A stretch of DNA of 64,000 bases from positions 690,179 through 754,178 of the forward strand of contig NZ_HE578945.1 of the NCBI RefSeq assembly GCF_000321045.1, given 5' to 3'. The stretch is from Phytobacter massiliensis JC163. GTDB taxonomy: Bacteria; Pseudomonadota; Gammaproteobacteria; Enterobacterales; Enterobacteriaceae. The translations under genes were made by a program, and so were the position numbers. The notes below the pieces were generated by a model. That model did not search any database. It was not told the DNA's origin and was given only the letters and a program-made list of their open reading frames with translations. Below, piece by piece: positions 27,088-37,547 of the stretch. Position 1 is the stretch's first letter, and the number at the start of each line of letters is the position of its first letter.

Positions 27088-28149
27088 ATGACGAGTGAGC
27101 ACACCGGGCCAGTTCAACAACTTTGTGAGGCGTTTCTGAGCGGAAATTCGCCGCGTTTTGTCTTTGGCACCACGCCTTACGCTGCCAGCATCTTAGAAAA
27201 TATTAAAGTAGATGGCGTGATTGATGATTTTACCGGGCTTACAGAATTCTCAGGCGTGCCTGTCGTTAAGCTGTCGTCGGTGCCTGACAATGCCATTGTT
27301 GTCTCAGCAATTGTCGATGGTCGTCCGGTTACCATCAACCGTTTACTGCAAGGCAAGGGCCTGCAAACTATCGATTTTTTCTCGTTCAAGAACAACGTCC
27401 CTTTCCCGTTGCAGGAGTGCGCCTTCGTTCCTTCGCCTGCTTTCCGGGAGGAATACGCCTCTCATAGTGATAAGTATCATCAGGTCTTCGCTCGTCTGGC
27501 GGATGAGACTTCCCGCGAGACATTTAAGCGTCTGGTCGATTTCAGGCTCAATGAAAACCTGGCGGTGATGGAGTATTTCAGCTTCCGTCCGCAGGAAAGC
27601 TATTTTGAGCCTTTTGTCGAATTAAGACCCGGAAGCACATTTATTGACGCAGGCAGTTTCGACGGCGAAACATCACGGCAGTTCATTCGCTGCTGCCCGG
27701 ATTATCGCAGCATTCATATTTTTGAGCCTGAACCCGGGCAAATAGAGGCTATCCGTCACGCCTTTAAGGATACTGTCGGGGTGACAATCCACGCCTGTGG
27801 CGTATCGAATAAAAAAGAGACCTTAACATTTACCTCTTCTGGCAGTTGGTCTCACCTGGATGAAAACGGCGACATACAAATTTACGTCGACACAATTGAT
27901 GGTGTCGTTGATGAGCCGGTGACTTTCATAAAAATGGATATCGAAGGGCATGAATATGCTGCGCTGGAAGGGGCCAGAAAAACCATTACGACCCATCATC
28001 CTGCGCTTGCTATTTGCGCCTATCATCGGGTAGATGATTTCTGGAAACTTCCGGAGCTCGTTTTTTCAATGCGTGCGGATTATAAACTCTATATGAGACA
28101 TTATACCGAAGGCGTTCTGGAGACAGTCTTTTACTTCATTCCGCAATAA
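27088..28149 (+). CDS. FkbM-family methyltransferase with N-terminal Rossmann-like domain
   Basis: 353 residues. The C-terminal two thirds form an FkbM-type SAM methyltransferase: FIDAGSFDGETSRQFI (motif I), IHIFEPEPGQIEAIRHAF (acidic motif), GVTIHACGVSNKKETLTF, and FIKMDIEGHEYAALEGARK, the hallmark FkbM motif. These enzymes O-methylate sugar hydroxyls. The N-terminal 100 residues (FGTTPYAASILENIKVDGVIDDF) look like a small nucleotide-binding Rossmann fold of the kind fused to sugar-modifying enzymes. The ATG at 27088, five bases after GAGG, is preferred over GTG 27082. Last gene of the island; by context it probably methylates the flagellin sugar. Confidence 0.82.
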   Translation: MTSEHTGPVQQLCEAFLSGNSPRFVFGTTPYAASILENIKVDGVIDDFTGLTEFSGVPVVKLSSVPDNAIVVSAIVDGRPVTINRLLQGKGLQTIDFFSFKNNVPFPLQECAFVPSPAFREEYASHSDKYHQVFARLADETSRETFKRLVDFRLNENLAVMEYFSFRPQESYFEPFVELRPGSTFIDAGSFDGETSRQFIRCCPDYRSIHIFEPEPGQIEAIRHAFKDTVGVTIHACGVSNKKETLTFTSSGSWSHLDENGDIQIYVDTIDGVVDEPVTFIKMDIEGHEYAALEGARKTITTHHPALAICAYHRVDDFWKLPELVFSMRADYKLYMRHYTEGVLETVFYFIPQ

Positions 28150-28185
28150 TTGAAGCAGGACGTGACGCATTAATCTGGTCTGATG

Positions 28186-28218
28186 ATCTGACGAGTGGAT
28201 TATACCGCTTCGTCAGAT
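28186..28218 (+). terminator. Hairpin after the flagellin-modification island
   Basis: ATCTGACGA (28186-28194) and TCGTCAGAT (28210-28218) are perfect inverted repeats with a 15-base loop, 37 bases after the FkbM stop. No T run follows, so termination strength is doubtful; it may instead protect the mRNA 3' end. Confidence 0.45.
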
Positions 28219-28446
28219 ACCACTGTACCGTCGCCGCTTTCACTAGCGCTACGTTAAAAACGCGCGCTAGTACACAGAAATTGTTATGCCCTGGCATTTA
28301 TTGCATGGGTCTGAATGTTCAGGCGTCGCTCTGAACACGCGTAAGACCTGATAAAAATGAGCCATTTTTCGTTGGCTGTCGCCCGTGATGGTTTTATTAC
28401 TGCAATAACCCCCCATTTCACCCACTATTCACCCGATTAAAAGTGC

Positions 28447-28473
28447 TACAGAATCGGATAATCATGCCGATAA
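28447..28473 (+). promoter_or_regulatory. Putative sigma-28 promoter of fliA
   Basis: A perfect -10 element GCCGATAA lies at 28466-28473, and the appropriately placed -35 (TACAGAAT, 28447-28454) is weak. fliA is partly autoregulated in E. coli; a class II FlhDC-dependent promoter should also be nearby. Confidence 0.55.
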
Positions 28474-28498
28474 CTCAATTAACGCAGGGCTGTTTATC

Positions 28499-29218
28499 GT
28501 GAATTCACTGTATACCGCTGAAGGTGTAATGGATAAACACTCGCTGTGGCAGCGTTATGTACCGCTAGTGCGTCACGAAGCATTGCGCCTGCAGGTGCGT
28601 TTGCCGGCGAGTGTGGAACTGGACGATCTGCTACAGGCGGGCGGAATCGGGTTACTGAATGCAGTTGACCGATACGACGCTCTGCAAGGAACGGCATTTA
28701 CCACTTACGCAGTGCAACGTATTCGTGGGGCCATGCTGGATGAACTGCGCAGCCGCGACTGGGTGCCGCGCAGCGTCCGGCGTAACGCCCGCGAAGTGGC
28801 GCATGTGCTGGGGCAACTTGAACAAGAGCTGGGACGAAACGCGACGGAAACTGAAGTCGCGCAGCGTCTTGGCGTTCCGGTTGAAGAGTATCGTCAAATG
28901 CTGCTTGATACCAATAATAGCCAGCTTTTCTCCTATGACGAATGGCGGGAAGAGCACGGCGACAGTATCGAAGTAGTTACTGACGAGAATCAACAGGAAA
29001 ACCCGTTATTCCAGTTAATGGAAAGTAATTTGCGCCACCGGGTAATGGAAGCGATTGAATCCTTACCGGAGCGCGAACAGCTGGTGCTGACGCTTTATTA
29101 TCAGGAGGAGCTTAATCTCAAAGAGATTGGCGCGGTCCTGGACGTTGGCGAATCACGGGTCAGTCAGTTGCACAGCCAGGCCATTAAGCGCCTACGCACC
29201 AGGCTGGGTAAGTTATAG
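28499..29218 (+). CDS. fliA: RNA polymerase sigma-28 factor FliA
   Basis: 239 residues, sigma factor for class III flagellar and chemotaxis promoters. Starts at GTG, as in E. coli (first residues MNSLYTAEGVMDKHSLWQRY). Region 2 (LDDLLQAGGIGLLNAVDRYD, FTTYAVQRIRGAMLDELR), region 3 (VPRSVRRNAREVAH) and region 4 (LKEIGAVLDVGESRVSQLHS) are all complete. It should read the promoters of fliC, fliD and tar found in this window. Followed after 58 bases by fliZ. The DNA-recognition regions are nearly identical to E. coli FliA. Confidence 0.98.
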   Translation: MNSLYTAEGVMDKHSLWQRYVPLVRHEALRLQVRLPASVELDDLLQAGGIGLLNAVDRYDALQGTAFTTYAVQRIRGAMLDELRSRDWVPRSVRRNAREVAHVLGQLEQELGRNATETEVAQRLGVPVEEYRQMLLDTNNSQLFSYDEWREEHGDSIEVVTDENQQENPLFQLMESNLRHRVMEAIESLPEREQLVLTLYYQEELNLKEIGAVLDVGESRVSQLHSQAIKRLRTRLGKL

Positions 29219-29276
29219 GTTGGCGTTTAACGCCCCTGAAGAGTGCCGCACAATGCATTGACAACCAGGAGTTATC

Positions 29277-29828
29277 ATGACGGTGCAGCAACCAAAAAGA
29301 CGGCCATTAAGCCGCTATTTAAAAGACTTTAAACACAGCCAAACCCATTGCGCCCATTGTCACAAATTGCTCGATCGCATCACCCTGGTGCGCCGCGGCG
29401 AGATAGTGAACAAAATTGCGATTTCACGCCTCGATATGCTGCTTGACGAAGCCGCCTGGCAGCAAGAGCAAAAAGAGTGGGTCGCGCTGTGCCGGTTCTG
29501 CGGCGATCTGCACTGCAAAGAGCAGAGCGACTTTTTCGATATTATCGGCTTTAAACAATTTTTATTCGACCAGACCGAAATGAGCCACGGCACGGTGCGC
29601 GAATATGTCGTGCGACTGCGCCGTCTGGGCAATCATCTGAGCGAGCTGAATATTTCCCGTCACCTGCTGGACGAAGGCTTTATGGACGAAAACCTTGAGC
29701 CCTGGCTGCCGACCACCAGTACCAATAACTACCGTATCGCCCTGCGTAAATATGCCCAGTTCCAGGCGCAAACCCGTTTTAACGTCGTGCAAAAAATCGC
29801 GGTTGGCGCCAGATCTGATATATATTAA
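29277..29828 (+). CDS. fliZ: Flagella regulatory protein FliZ
   Basis: 183 residues, the family length. FliZ is a DNA-binding regulator that antagonises sigma-S dependent promoters while flagella are being made. The N-terminal PLSRYLKDFKHSQTHCAHCH and the Cys-rich pair CAHC / CRFCGDLHC are conserved, as is the helix resembling sigma region 3 (TNNYRIALRKYAQFQ). Co-transcribed with fliA. Its stop lies 85 bases before the tcyJ start. Confidence 0.96.
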   Translation: MTVQQPKRRPLSRYLKDFKHSQTHCAHCHKLLDRITLVRRGEIVNKIAISRLDMLLDEAAWQQEQKEWVALCRFCGDLHCKEQSDFFDIIGFKQFLFDQTEMSHGTVREYVVRLRRLGNHLSELNISRHLLDEGFMDENLEPWLPTTSTNNYRIALRKYAQFQAQTRFNVVQKIAVGARSDIY

Positions 29829-29913
29829 AAATGAATAACATGTAGCTAACAGGTGCTTGAACTTCGTTTCCGGCACCTTACACTACATTCATAATTTACT
29901 ATTCGGGGTAACT

Positions 29914-30714
29914 ATGAAACTCGCACTTTTAGGACGTCAGGCGCTGATGGGTGTTATGGCCGTTGCGCTGGTGGCAGGCATGAGCGTAAAAACCTTCGCC
30001 GCTGAAAACCTGCTCAATAAAGTTAAAGAGCGCGGCACGCTGCTGGTCGGCCTGGAAGGCACTTACCCGCCGTTCAGCTTTCAGGGCGATGACGGCAAGC
30101 TGACCGGCTTTGAGGTGGAGTTCGCCGAAGCGCTGGCGAAGCATCTCGGCGTTAAGGCGAACCTGAAACCGACCAAATGGGACGGCATGCTGGCGTCGCT
30201 GGATTCAAAACGGATCGACGTGGTCATCAACCAGGTCACCATCTCCGATGAGCGTAAGAAAAAATATGACTTCTCTACGCCGTATACTGTCTCCGGTATC
30301 CAGGCGCTGGTGAAAAAAGGCAATGAAAGCGGCATCAAATCCGCAGCGGATCTGAAAGACAAAAAAGTGGGCGTAGGCCTGGGCACCAACTATGAAGAGT
30401 GGCTGCGCAAGAACGTGCAGGGCGTAGATATCCGTACCTACGATGATGACCCGACCAAATATCAGGATCTGCGCGTAGGCCGTATCGACGCCATTCTGGT
30501 GGACCGCCTGGCGGCGCTGGATCTGGTGAAGAAAACGAACGATACGCTGGCCGTGGCTGGCGATGCGTTCTCCCGTCAGGAGTCTGGCGTGGCGCTGCGT
30601 AAAGGCAACAATGATTTGCTGAAAGCGATCAACGAGGCCATTGACCAGATGCAGAAAGACGGCACCATGAAGGCGCTGTCGGAAAAATGGTTTGGCGCGG
30701 ACGTAACGAAGTAA
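29914..30714 (+). CDS. tcyJ: L-cystine-binding periplasmic protein TcyJ (FliY)
   Basis: 266 residues, exactly the E. coli length. Periplasmic solute-binding protein of the L-cystine ABC transporter TcyJLN. Signal peptide at residues 1-29 (ALMGVMAVALVAGMSVKTFA, cleavage before AENLL). Family-3 binding-protein motifs include GTLLVGLEGTYPPFSF, GFEVEFAEALAKHLGV and RIDVVINQVTISDERKKKYD. The ATG at 29914 is chosen because it yields the signal peptide; the ORF extends 19 codons upstream without homology. A strong terminator follows, separating it from dcyD. Confidence 0.97.
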   Translation: MKLALLGRQALMGVMAVALVAGMSVKTFAAENLLNKVKERGTLLVGLEGTYPPFSFQGDDGKLTGFEVEFAEALAKHLGVKANLKPTKWDGMLASLDSKRIDVVINQVTISDERKKKYDFSTPYTVSGIQALVKKGNESGIKSAADLKDKKVGVGLGTNYEEWLRKNVQGVDIRTYDDDPTKYQDLRVGRIDAILVDRLAALDLVKKTNDTLAVAGDAFSRQESGVALRKGNNDLLKAINEAIDQMQKDGTMKALSEKWFGADVTK

Positions 30715-30727
30715 CTGTCGCGGCAGC

Positions 30728-30757
30728 AAAAAAGGCGCTCATATCAGCGCCTTTTTT
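30728..30757 (+). terminator. Intrinsic terminator after tcyJ
   Basis: AAAGGCGCT and AGCGCCTTT form a 9-bp stem around CATATC, flanked by A and T runs (TTTTTT). Likely lowers transcription into dcyD relative to the abundant binding protein. Confidence 0.9.
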
Positions 30758-30786
30758 ATTTTGTTCGCCGGTGTGTGCATAATTAA

Positions 30787-31797
<1,011 letters not shown>

Positions 31798-31814
31798 CGG
31801 GCAGACAAATCATA

Positions 31815-32483
31815 ATGCAAGAAAGCATACAACTGGTGCTTGATTCCGCGCCGTACCTTTTAAAAGGCGCGGTGTTTACCCTGCAGCTCAGCATAGGCGG
31901 AATGTTTTTCGGCCTGCTGCTGGGCTTTGTACTGGCGCTTATGCGCCTGTCGCCACTGCTGCCTGTTCGCTGGCTGGCGCGGTTTTATATCTCAGTATTT
32001 CGCGGCACCCCGCTCATCGCCCAGCTGTTTATGATCTACTACGGCCTGCCGCAGTTTGGCATTGAACTCGACCCCATTCCGGCGGCGATGATTGGCTTGT
32101 CCCTTAATACGGCGGCCTATGCGGCTGAAACGCTGCGTGCGGCCATCTCTTCTATCGATAAGGGGCAGTGGGAAGCGGCGGCCAGTATTGGTATGACGCC
32201 CTGGCAGACGCTGCGACGGGCGGTATTGCCCCAGGCGGCGCGGGTGGCGTTGCCGCCGCTGAGCAACAGTTTCATCAGCCTGGTGAAAGATACCTCCCTT
32301 GCCGCCACGATTCAGGTGCCGGAACTGTTTCGTCAGGCGCAGCTGATCACCTCCCGCACGCTGGAGGTTTTCACCATGTACCTTGCCGCCTCGCTGATTT
32401 ACTGGGTGATGGCGACGGTGCTGTCAGCCCTGCAAAACTATTTCGAAAATCAGCTTAACCGTCAGGAGCGCGATCCTAAATGA
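31815..32483 (+). CDS. tcyL: L-cystine ABC transporter permease TcyL
   Basis: 222-residue inner-membrane permease of the polar amino-acid uptake family. It has several hydrophobic helices and the EAA loop (AASIGMTPWQTLRRAVLPQA) that contacts the ATPase. GTPLIAQLFMIYYGLPQFG is typical for the family. The ATPase gene tcyN overlaps the stop by four bases (ATGA). Formerly YecS. Works with TcyJ and TcyN. Confidence 0.96.
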   Translation: MQESIQLVLDSAPYLLKGAVFTLQLSIGGMFFGLLLGFVLALMRLSPLLPVRWLARFYISVFRGTPLIAQLFMIYYGLPQFGIELDPIPAAMIGLSLNTAAYAAETLRAAISSIDKGQWEAAASIGMTPWQTLRRAVLPQAARVALPPLSNSFISLVKDTSLAATIQVPELFRQAQLITSRTLEVFTMYLAASLIYWVMATVLSALQNYFENQLNRQERDPK

Positions 32484-33232
32484 GTGCCATCGAAGTCAAA
32501 AACCTGGTGAAACAGTTTCACGGTCAGACGGTGCTGCACGGTATCGATCTTGAGGTGGCGCAGGGGGAGGTGGTGGCGATTATCGGCCCCAGCGGCTCCG
32601 GTAAAACCACCTTGCTGCGCAGCATCAACCTGCTCGAGCAGCCGGAGAGCGGCACCATTCGCGTGGGTGATATTACTATCGACACCGGTAAATCATTCAA
32701 CCAGCAAAAGGCGTTAATCCGCGAACTGCGCCAGCATGTGGGCTTTGTTTTCCAGAACTTTAATCTTTTTCCACACCGCACGGTGCTGGAAAACATTATT
32801 GAAGGGCCGGTGATTGTAAAAGGCGAGCCGAAAGAGGAGGCCGCAGGCCGTGCGCGGGAGCTGCTGGCAAAAGTCGGGCTGAGCGGTAAAGAGAACAGCT
32901 ATCCGCGCAGGCTGTCCGGCGGGCAGCAGCAGCGGGTGGCGATTGCCCGCGCGCTGGCAATGCGGCCGGATGTGATCCTGTTTGACGAGCCAACCTCAGC
33001 GCTGGACCCGGAGCTGGTGGGGGAGGTACTCAGTACTATTCGCCAGCTGGCGCTGGAGAAACGGACGATGGTTATCGTCACGCACGAGATGAGTTTCGCC
33101 CGTGACGTGGCCGATCGCGCTATCTTTATGGACCAGGGGCGTATCGTTGAGCAGGGGGCGGCGAAGTCGCTGTTTGCCCATCCGCAGCAGCCGCGAACCC
33201 AGCAGTTTTTGGAAAAATTCCTCACCCAATAA
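32480..33232 (+). CDS. tcyN: L-cystine ABC transporter ATPase TcyN
   Basis: 250-residue ABC ATPase. Walker A GPSGSGKTTLLRSI (34-47), the Q-loop FVFQNFNLFPH, signature RLSGGQQQRVAIARAL and Walker B VILFDEPTSALD are all intact, with the H-loop VIVTHEM. Cytoplasmic energising subunit for TcyJ/TcyL. Overlaps tcyL by four bases. Formerly YecC. Confidence 0.97.
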   Translation: MSAIEVKNLVKQFHGQTVLHGIDLEVAQGEVVAIIGPSGSGKTTLLRSINLLEQPESGTIRVGDITIDTGKSFNQQKALIRELRQHVGFVFQNFNLFPHRTVLENIIEGPVIVKGEPKEEAAGRARELLAKVGLSGKENSYPRRLSGGQQQRVAIARALAMRPDVILFDEPTSALDPELVGEVLSTIRQLALEKRTMVIVTHEMSFARDVADRAIFMDQGRIVEQGAAKSLFAHPQQPRTQQFLEKFLTQ

Positions 33233-33240
33233 TCTCTCTG

Positions 33241-33266
33241 CTTCGGGAAAGGCCATTTTCCCGAAG
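33241..33266 (+). terminator. Hairpin after tcyN
   Basis: CTTCGGGAAA pairs with TTTCCCGAAG over a short loop, just after the tcyN stop. Only a weak T-rich tail follows, so it may be an inefficient terminator or an RNA 3'-end stabiliser. Confidence 0.6.
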
Positions 33267-33524
33267 CGCTATTAGGCTTTACTTAAGTGAAATTTATTAG
33301 CTCACTATTTATCGGCTTATTTTCTTCCCCCTTTCTGTACCATAAAAATTGCCGCTGCCTTCTATAAAAACGGTGATGTAACACACGGTTATCTCCTGGC
33401 GAAGCGGCTGGCGACCCGTTAATTTTCTTGCAGGCGGATATTTTATACATATAAATAAGTTTTATGTGTTAGCTTATTGTATTCATAAGAATGATTATTA
33501 TTGCCAGGGGTGTTACCAGTCAGT

Positions 33525-34247
33525 ATGTGGGAGAATGACTTTTTCACGTGGCGCAGGGAGATGCAGCTACGTTTTCAGGAGATGACTAACACGGATGCCG
33601 TATATTCAATGTTGCAGCAGCAAACTCAGCTGCTGGAATTTGATTATTTCTCACTTTGCGTCCGCCATCCGGTGCCGTTTACGCGCCCGAAAATCAGTAT
33701 GCAGAGTTCCTATCCGCAAGAATGGACCGCTCAGTATCTGGCTGAAAACTATTTCGCCATCGACCCGGTACTCAAAGCGGAGAATTTCCTGCAGGGCCAT
33801 CTGCCCTGGAGCGACTATTTATTTCGCGACGCGCCGGAGTTCTGGCAGGCGGCACGCGACCACGGCCTGCGTAAAGGCATCACGCAATGTTTAATGTTGC
33901 CAAATCACGCGCTGGGCTTTTTGTCTGTCTCACGGAGCATGCTTCACGGGCAGGGGCGACGGGATGATGAAATCGAACTGCGGCTGCGTATTCTGGTTGA
34001 ACTGGGTCTTGCCACGCTTATCCGCCTGGGTGATGACATGGTTAGCGCGCCGGAAATGAAGTTCAGCAAGCGTGAGAGGGAAATTTTGCAATGGACGGCG
34101 GAAGGGAAAACATCGGCGGAAATTGCCATGATTCTCTCTATTTCCGAGAACACGGTGAATTTTCACCAGAAGAATATGCAGAAGAAGTTCAACGCGCCCA
34201 ATAAAACGCAGATTGCCTGCTATGCGGCGGCGACGGGTATTATCTGA
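33525..34247 (+). CDS. sdiA: LuxR-type quorum-sensing regulator SdiA
   Basis: 240 residues, the E. coli length. SdiA is a LuxR solo that senses N-acyl-homoserine lactones made by other species; no luxI gene is in the window. The N-terminal ligand-binding domain (FDYFSLCVRHPVPFTRPKIS, YFAIDPVLKAENFLQGHLPW) and the C-terminal LuxR HTH (KFSKREREILQWTAEGKTSA, ISENTVNFHQKNMQKKFNA) are intact. ATG at 33525 (MWENDFFTWRRE) gives the homologous N terminus; the track's TTG at 33501 adds eight unrelated residues. Upstream of uvrYC, as in E. coli. Confidence 0.96.
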   Translation: MWENDFFTWRREMQLRFQEMTNTDAVYSMLQQQTQLLEFDYFSLCVRHPVPFTRPKISMQSSYPQEWTAQYLAENYFAIDPVLKAENFLQGHLPWSDYLFRDAPEFWQAARDHGLRKGITQCLMLPNHALGFLSVSRSMLHGQGRRDDEIELRLRILVELGLATLIRLGDDMVSAPEMKFSKREREILQWTAEGKTSAEIAMILSISENTVNFHQKNMQKKFNAPNKTQIACYAAATGII

Positions 34248-34319
34248 CATTCTGAACCGTTCTGCGTGCCAGACGCCACAAGGCTGGCAGCCTCTGTCTG
34301 CTGCCAGCTAAAAAAGCTT

Positions 34320-34544
34320 CTACTGCCGATAGGCTTGTTTGATCTGCTTCACCGTATTAGCGAACACCGTGGCCTGAGCTTCATCTTCCAGGGCTGCGAT
34401 CTGTTTTTCCATTTTAAGGATGACGCGACCCGCATCCGCCTGGCCCATCGCCTGTAACATCAGCGTGATCATAGCCTTCAGGCACGAGACTTCCTGCGCC
34501 AGCTGCTGGGAATTTTCGGCGGTGGAAAAATCAGGTGTGCTCAT
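34320..34544 (-). CDS. yecF: YecF, DUF2594 protein
   Basis: 74-residue cytoplasmic protein of unknown function, same size as E. coli YecF. It is mostly helical ([40 protein letters not shown]). Located between sdiA and uvrY on the opposite strand, the conserved enteric position. A GAGG site precedes the ATG. No further role can be inferred. Confidence 0.92.
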   Translation of the reverse strand: MSTPDFSTAENSQQLAQEVSCLKAMITLMLQAMGQADAGRVILKMEKQIAALEDEAQATVFANTVKQIKQAYRQ

Positions 34545-35004
34545 TTATTTACCTCGTTACGTTACCGTGTTTCGTGTGACGGTGGATGTCAAAGCGGCGG
34601 AGTATACCACAAGCCGCGGGAAAAATAGCACGCCTTGTTCGCCTCCTGCACCGGTAACAGTTTATTAAAATAAACAGCCACTGCCGTTTAAAATTTAAAT
34701 AATGCCTTCGGGATATATGTTTAACATAAGTATATTGATGGTTAATTGTTGTAACATTTTTAGTATTTATTTTTTCACGCCGCTAAAAAAGAATAGCGGG
34801 CAGGGCAGAAATCATCACCCTTTATAAGCGAAGCCTGCCGTCAGAAAGGGCTGGCATGTTGCAATGGGCCACACGGCGTAATTTACAGAAACGAGAGCGC
34901 TATCGAAAGGCTGGCATTTTTTAACTTTCATTACCGCCGGGAATACCGTTAATATATGTCAAATTTGCTAGCAGCAGCGTCATCCCTTTTCTGGAGATAT
35001 TCCT
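34545..35004. other. Intergenic region yecF-uvrY
   Basis: 460 bases, AT-rich in the middle (34690-34790), without a gene. It carries the divergent promoters of yecF and uvrY. Two similar stretches, AGAAAGGGCTGGCATGTT (34843-34860) and CGAAAGGCTGGCATTTT (34904-34920), form an imperfect direct repeat 60 bases apart; their meaning is unclear. The uvrY ribosome-binding site is CTGGAG at 34991-34996. Confidence 0.5.
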
Positions 35005-35661
35005 TTGATCAACGTACTTCTTGTTGATGACCACGAACTGGTGCGCGCAGGGATACGACGCATTCTTGAAGATATTAAGGGCATAAAAATCTCAGGTGAA
35101 GCCTGTTGCGGCGAGGATGCCGTGAAATGGTGCCGTACCCACCCGGTGGATGTGGTGCTGATGGATATGAATATGCCTGGCATTGGCGGGCTTGAGGCCA
35201 CGCGCAAAATTGCGCGGGCAAATGTTGATACCAAAGTCATCATGCTCACCATCCATACTGAAAACCCGCTTCCGGCGAAAGTGATGCAGGCTGGCGCATC
35301 CGGTTACCTGAGTAAAGGGGCCGCGCCGAAAGAGGTGGTGAACGCCATTCGCTCCGTTCACGCCGGGCAGCGCTACATCGCGTCCGATATTGCACAGCAG
35401 ATGGCGCTCAGCCAGATTGCGCCGGAAAAGACCGAGTCGCCGTTTGAGAGTTTGTCTGAACGCGAATTGCAGATTATGCTGATGATTACCAAAGGTCAGA
35501 AGGTCAATGAGATCTCTGAGCAGTTAAATCTCAGCCCTAAAACGGTGAACAGCTACCGCTACCGTATGTTCAGTAAATTGAACATTCATGGCGATGTGGA
35601 GCTGACGCACCTGGCGATACGCCACGGTCTGTGCAATGCGGAGACGTTAGCAAGTCAGTGA
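35005..35661 (+). CDS. uvrY: Response regulator UvrY (BarA-UvrY)
   Basis: 218-residue FixJ/NarL-type response regulator that activates the CsrB/C sRNAs on command of BarA. Receiver domain at residues 1-120 with [10 protein letters not shown], phospho-acceptor region [15 protein letters not shown] (Asp54) and KVIMLTIH. The LuxR HTH is at about residues 145-205 ([37 protein letters not shown]). TTG start codon at 35005, as in E. coli uvrY, with CTGGAG upstream. uvrC begins within its last codons. Confidence 0.97.
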   Translation: MINVLLVDDHELVRAGIRRILEDIKGIKISGEACCGEDAVKWCRTHPVDVVLMDMNMPGIGGLEATRKIARANVDTKVIMLTIHTENPLPAKVMQAGASGYLSKGAAPKEVVNAIRSVHAGQRYIASDIAQQMALSQIAPEKTESPFESLSERELQIMLMITKGQKVNEISEQLNLSPKTVNSYRYRMFSKLNIHGDVELTHLAIRHGLCNAETLASQ

Positions 35662-37490
35662 GTGAAGTTTTCGATTCAAAAGCCTTTCTCAAAACAGTAA
35701 CCAGCAAACCCGGTGTCTATCGAATGTATGACGCCGGTGGTACGGTTATCTACGTAGGCAAAGCCAAAGATCTTAAAAAGCGCCTTTCCAGCTACTTTCG
35801 CAGCAATCTTGCCTCGCGGAAAACGGAGGCGCTGGTTGCGCAGATCCAGCAAATCGACGTCACGGTGACCCATACGGAAACCGAAGCGCTGCTGCTGGAA
35901 CATAACTACATTAAACTCTATCAGCCGCGTTACAACGTGCTGCTGCGTGACGACAAATCTTACCCCTTTATCTTTCTCAGCGGCGACACGCATCCGCGGC
36001 TGGCGACCCATCGCGGCGCGAAACATGCGAAAGGGGAGTATTTCGGCCCGTTCCCAAATGGCTACGCGGTGAGGGAAACCCTGGCGCTGCTGCAAAAAAT
36101 CTTTCCCATTCGCCAGTGCGAAAACAGCGTTTATCGCAACCGCTCCCGCCCCTGTTTGCAGTATCAGATTGGCCGCTGTCTGGGCCCCTGCGTGGAAGGG
36201 CTGGTGAGTGAAGAAGAGTATGCGCAGCAGGTGGAGTACGTGCGGCTGTTCCTCGCCGGTAAAGACGATCAGGTGCTCACGCAGCTTATCGCGCGCATGG
36301 AGAAAGCCAGCCAGCAGCTGGAGTTTGAAGAAGCGGGGCGCATCCGCGATCAGATTCAGGCCGTGCGCCGCGTAACGGAAAAACAGTTCGTGTCGAATAA
36401 CGGCGACGATCTGGATGTGATCGGCGTGGCGTTTGACGCCGGAATGGCCTGCGTGCACGTGCTGTTTATCCGTCAGGGTAAAGTGCTCGGTAGCCGCAGC
36501 TATTTCCCGAAAGTGCCGGGCGGCACCGAACTGGGCGAAGTGGTGGAAACCTTTGTCGGCCAGTTCTATTTGCAGGGGAGCCAGATGCGTACCCTCCCCG
36601 GTGAAATACTGCTTGATTTTGAGCTTAATGATAAAACGCTGCTGGCGGAGTCGCTCTCGGAGTTGGCGGGGCGCAAGGTCAACGTGCAGACGAAACCGCG
36701 CGGCGACCGCGCTCGTTATCTCAAGCTGGCCCGCACTAATGCGGCCACGGCGCTCAGCACCAAACTCTCGCAGCAGTCGACCGTCAGCCAGCGCCTCACC
36801 GCGCTGGCAACGTTCTTAAAGCTGCCCGAAGTCAGGCGGATGGAGTGCTTCGATATCAGCCATACGATGGGTGAGCAGACGGTAGCCTCCTGCGTGGTAT
36901 TTGACGCCAACGGCCCGCTACGCGCTGAGTATCGCCGCTATAACATTACCGGCATTACGCCGGGGGATGATTATGCGGCCATGAACCAGGTGCTGCGTCG
37001 CCGTTACGGTAAAGCCATCGAAGAGAGTAAAATCCCGGACGTGATCTTAATTGACGGCGGGAAAGGGCAGTTAGGGCAGGCGAAGACGGTTTTCGCTGAA
37101 CTGGACGTGAGCTGGGATAAAAACCATCCCTTGCTGCTGGGCGTGGCGAAAGGGACCGACCGTAAGGCCGGGCTGGAGACGCTCTTCTTTGAACCGGAAG
37201 GGGAAGGGTTCAGCCTGCCGCCGGATTCACCCGCGCTTCATGTTATCCAGCATATTCGCGATGAATCTCACGATCATGCTATCAGCGGGCACCGGAAAAA
37301 GCGGGCGAAGGTCAAGAATACCAGTACGCTGGAGACGATCGAAGGCGTTGGACCGAAGCGTCGCCAGATGCTGCTAAAATACATGGGCGGCCTGCAAGGT
37401 TTACTTAACGCCAGCATCGAAGAAATTGCAAAAGTGCCGGGGATCTCGCAGGGTCTGGCAGAAAAGATCTACTACTCGTTGAAACATTGA
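35658..37490 (+). CDS. uvrC: UvrABC excinuclease subunit C
   Basis: 610-residue dual nuclease making both incisions in nucleotide excision repair. N-terminal GIY-YIG domain ([20 protein letters not shown]), Cys-rich linker, UVR domain ([20 protein letters not shown]), RNase H-like nuclease ([33 protein letters not shown]) and C-terminal helix-hairpin-helix pair ([31 protein letters not shown]). The GTG at 35658, overlapping the uvrY stop, gives exactly the E. coli length; the upstream ATG at 35631 was rejected. Translationally coupled to uvrY. Confidence 0.97.
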   Translation: MSEVFDSKAFLKTVTSKPGVYRMYDAGGTVIYVGKAKDLKKRLSSYFRSNLASRKTEALVAQIQQIDVTVTHTETEALLLEHNYIKLYQPRYNVLLRDDKSYPFIFLSGDTHPRLATHRGAKHAKGEYFGPFPNGYAVRETLALLQKIFPIRQCENSVYRNRSRPCLQYQIGRCLGPCVEGLVSEEEYAQQVEYVRLFLAGKDDQVLTQLIARMEKASQQLEFEEAGRIRDQIQAVRRVTEKQFVSNNGDDLDVIGVAFDAGMACVHVLFIRQGKVLGSRSYFPKVPGGTELGEVVETFVGQFYLQGSQMRTLPGEILLDFELNDKTLLAESLSELAGRKVNVQTKPRGDRARYLKLARTNAATALSTKLSQQSTVSQRLTALATFLKLPEVRRMECFDISHTMGEQTVASCVVFDANGPLRAEYRRYNITGITPGDDYAAMNQVLRRRYGKAIEESKIPDVILIDGGKGQLGQAKTVFAELDVSWDKNHPLLLGVAKGTDRKAGLETLFFEPEGEGFSLPPDSPALHVIQHIRDESHDHAISGHRKKRAKVKNTSTLETIEGVGPKRRQMLLKYMGGLQGLLNASIEEIAKVPGISQGLAEKIYYSLKH

Positions 37491-37547
37491 GGGCTCTGTA
37501 GCAACATAGGGTCAATTTTTACTGACAACAAACAGTTACCGTCATAT

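Larger units (their letters stand above)
28150..28498. other. Intergenic region between island and fliA
   Basis: 349 bases without a gene. It contains a hairpin after the FkbM gene (28186-28218) and the fliA promoter area. The segment from about 28380 onward resembles the E. coli fliA leader, ending in AACGCAGGGCTGTTTATC before the GTG start. FlhDC binding sites are expected but could not be delimited by eye. Confidence 0.6.

Noticed and set aside
33501-33524. TTG start adding eight residues to SdiA
   Set aside because: The extra residues do not match SdiA, and the ATG at 33525 gives exactly the family length.
34843-34920. Imperfect direct repeat in the yecF-uvrY gap
   Set aside because: Two similar 17-base stretches, but with mismatches and only two copies, so no repeat family or regulatory site can be named.
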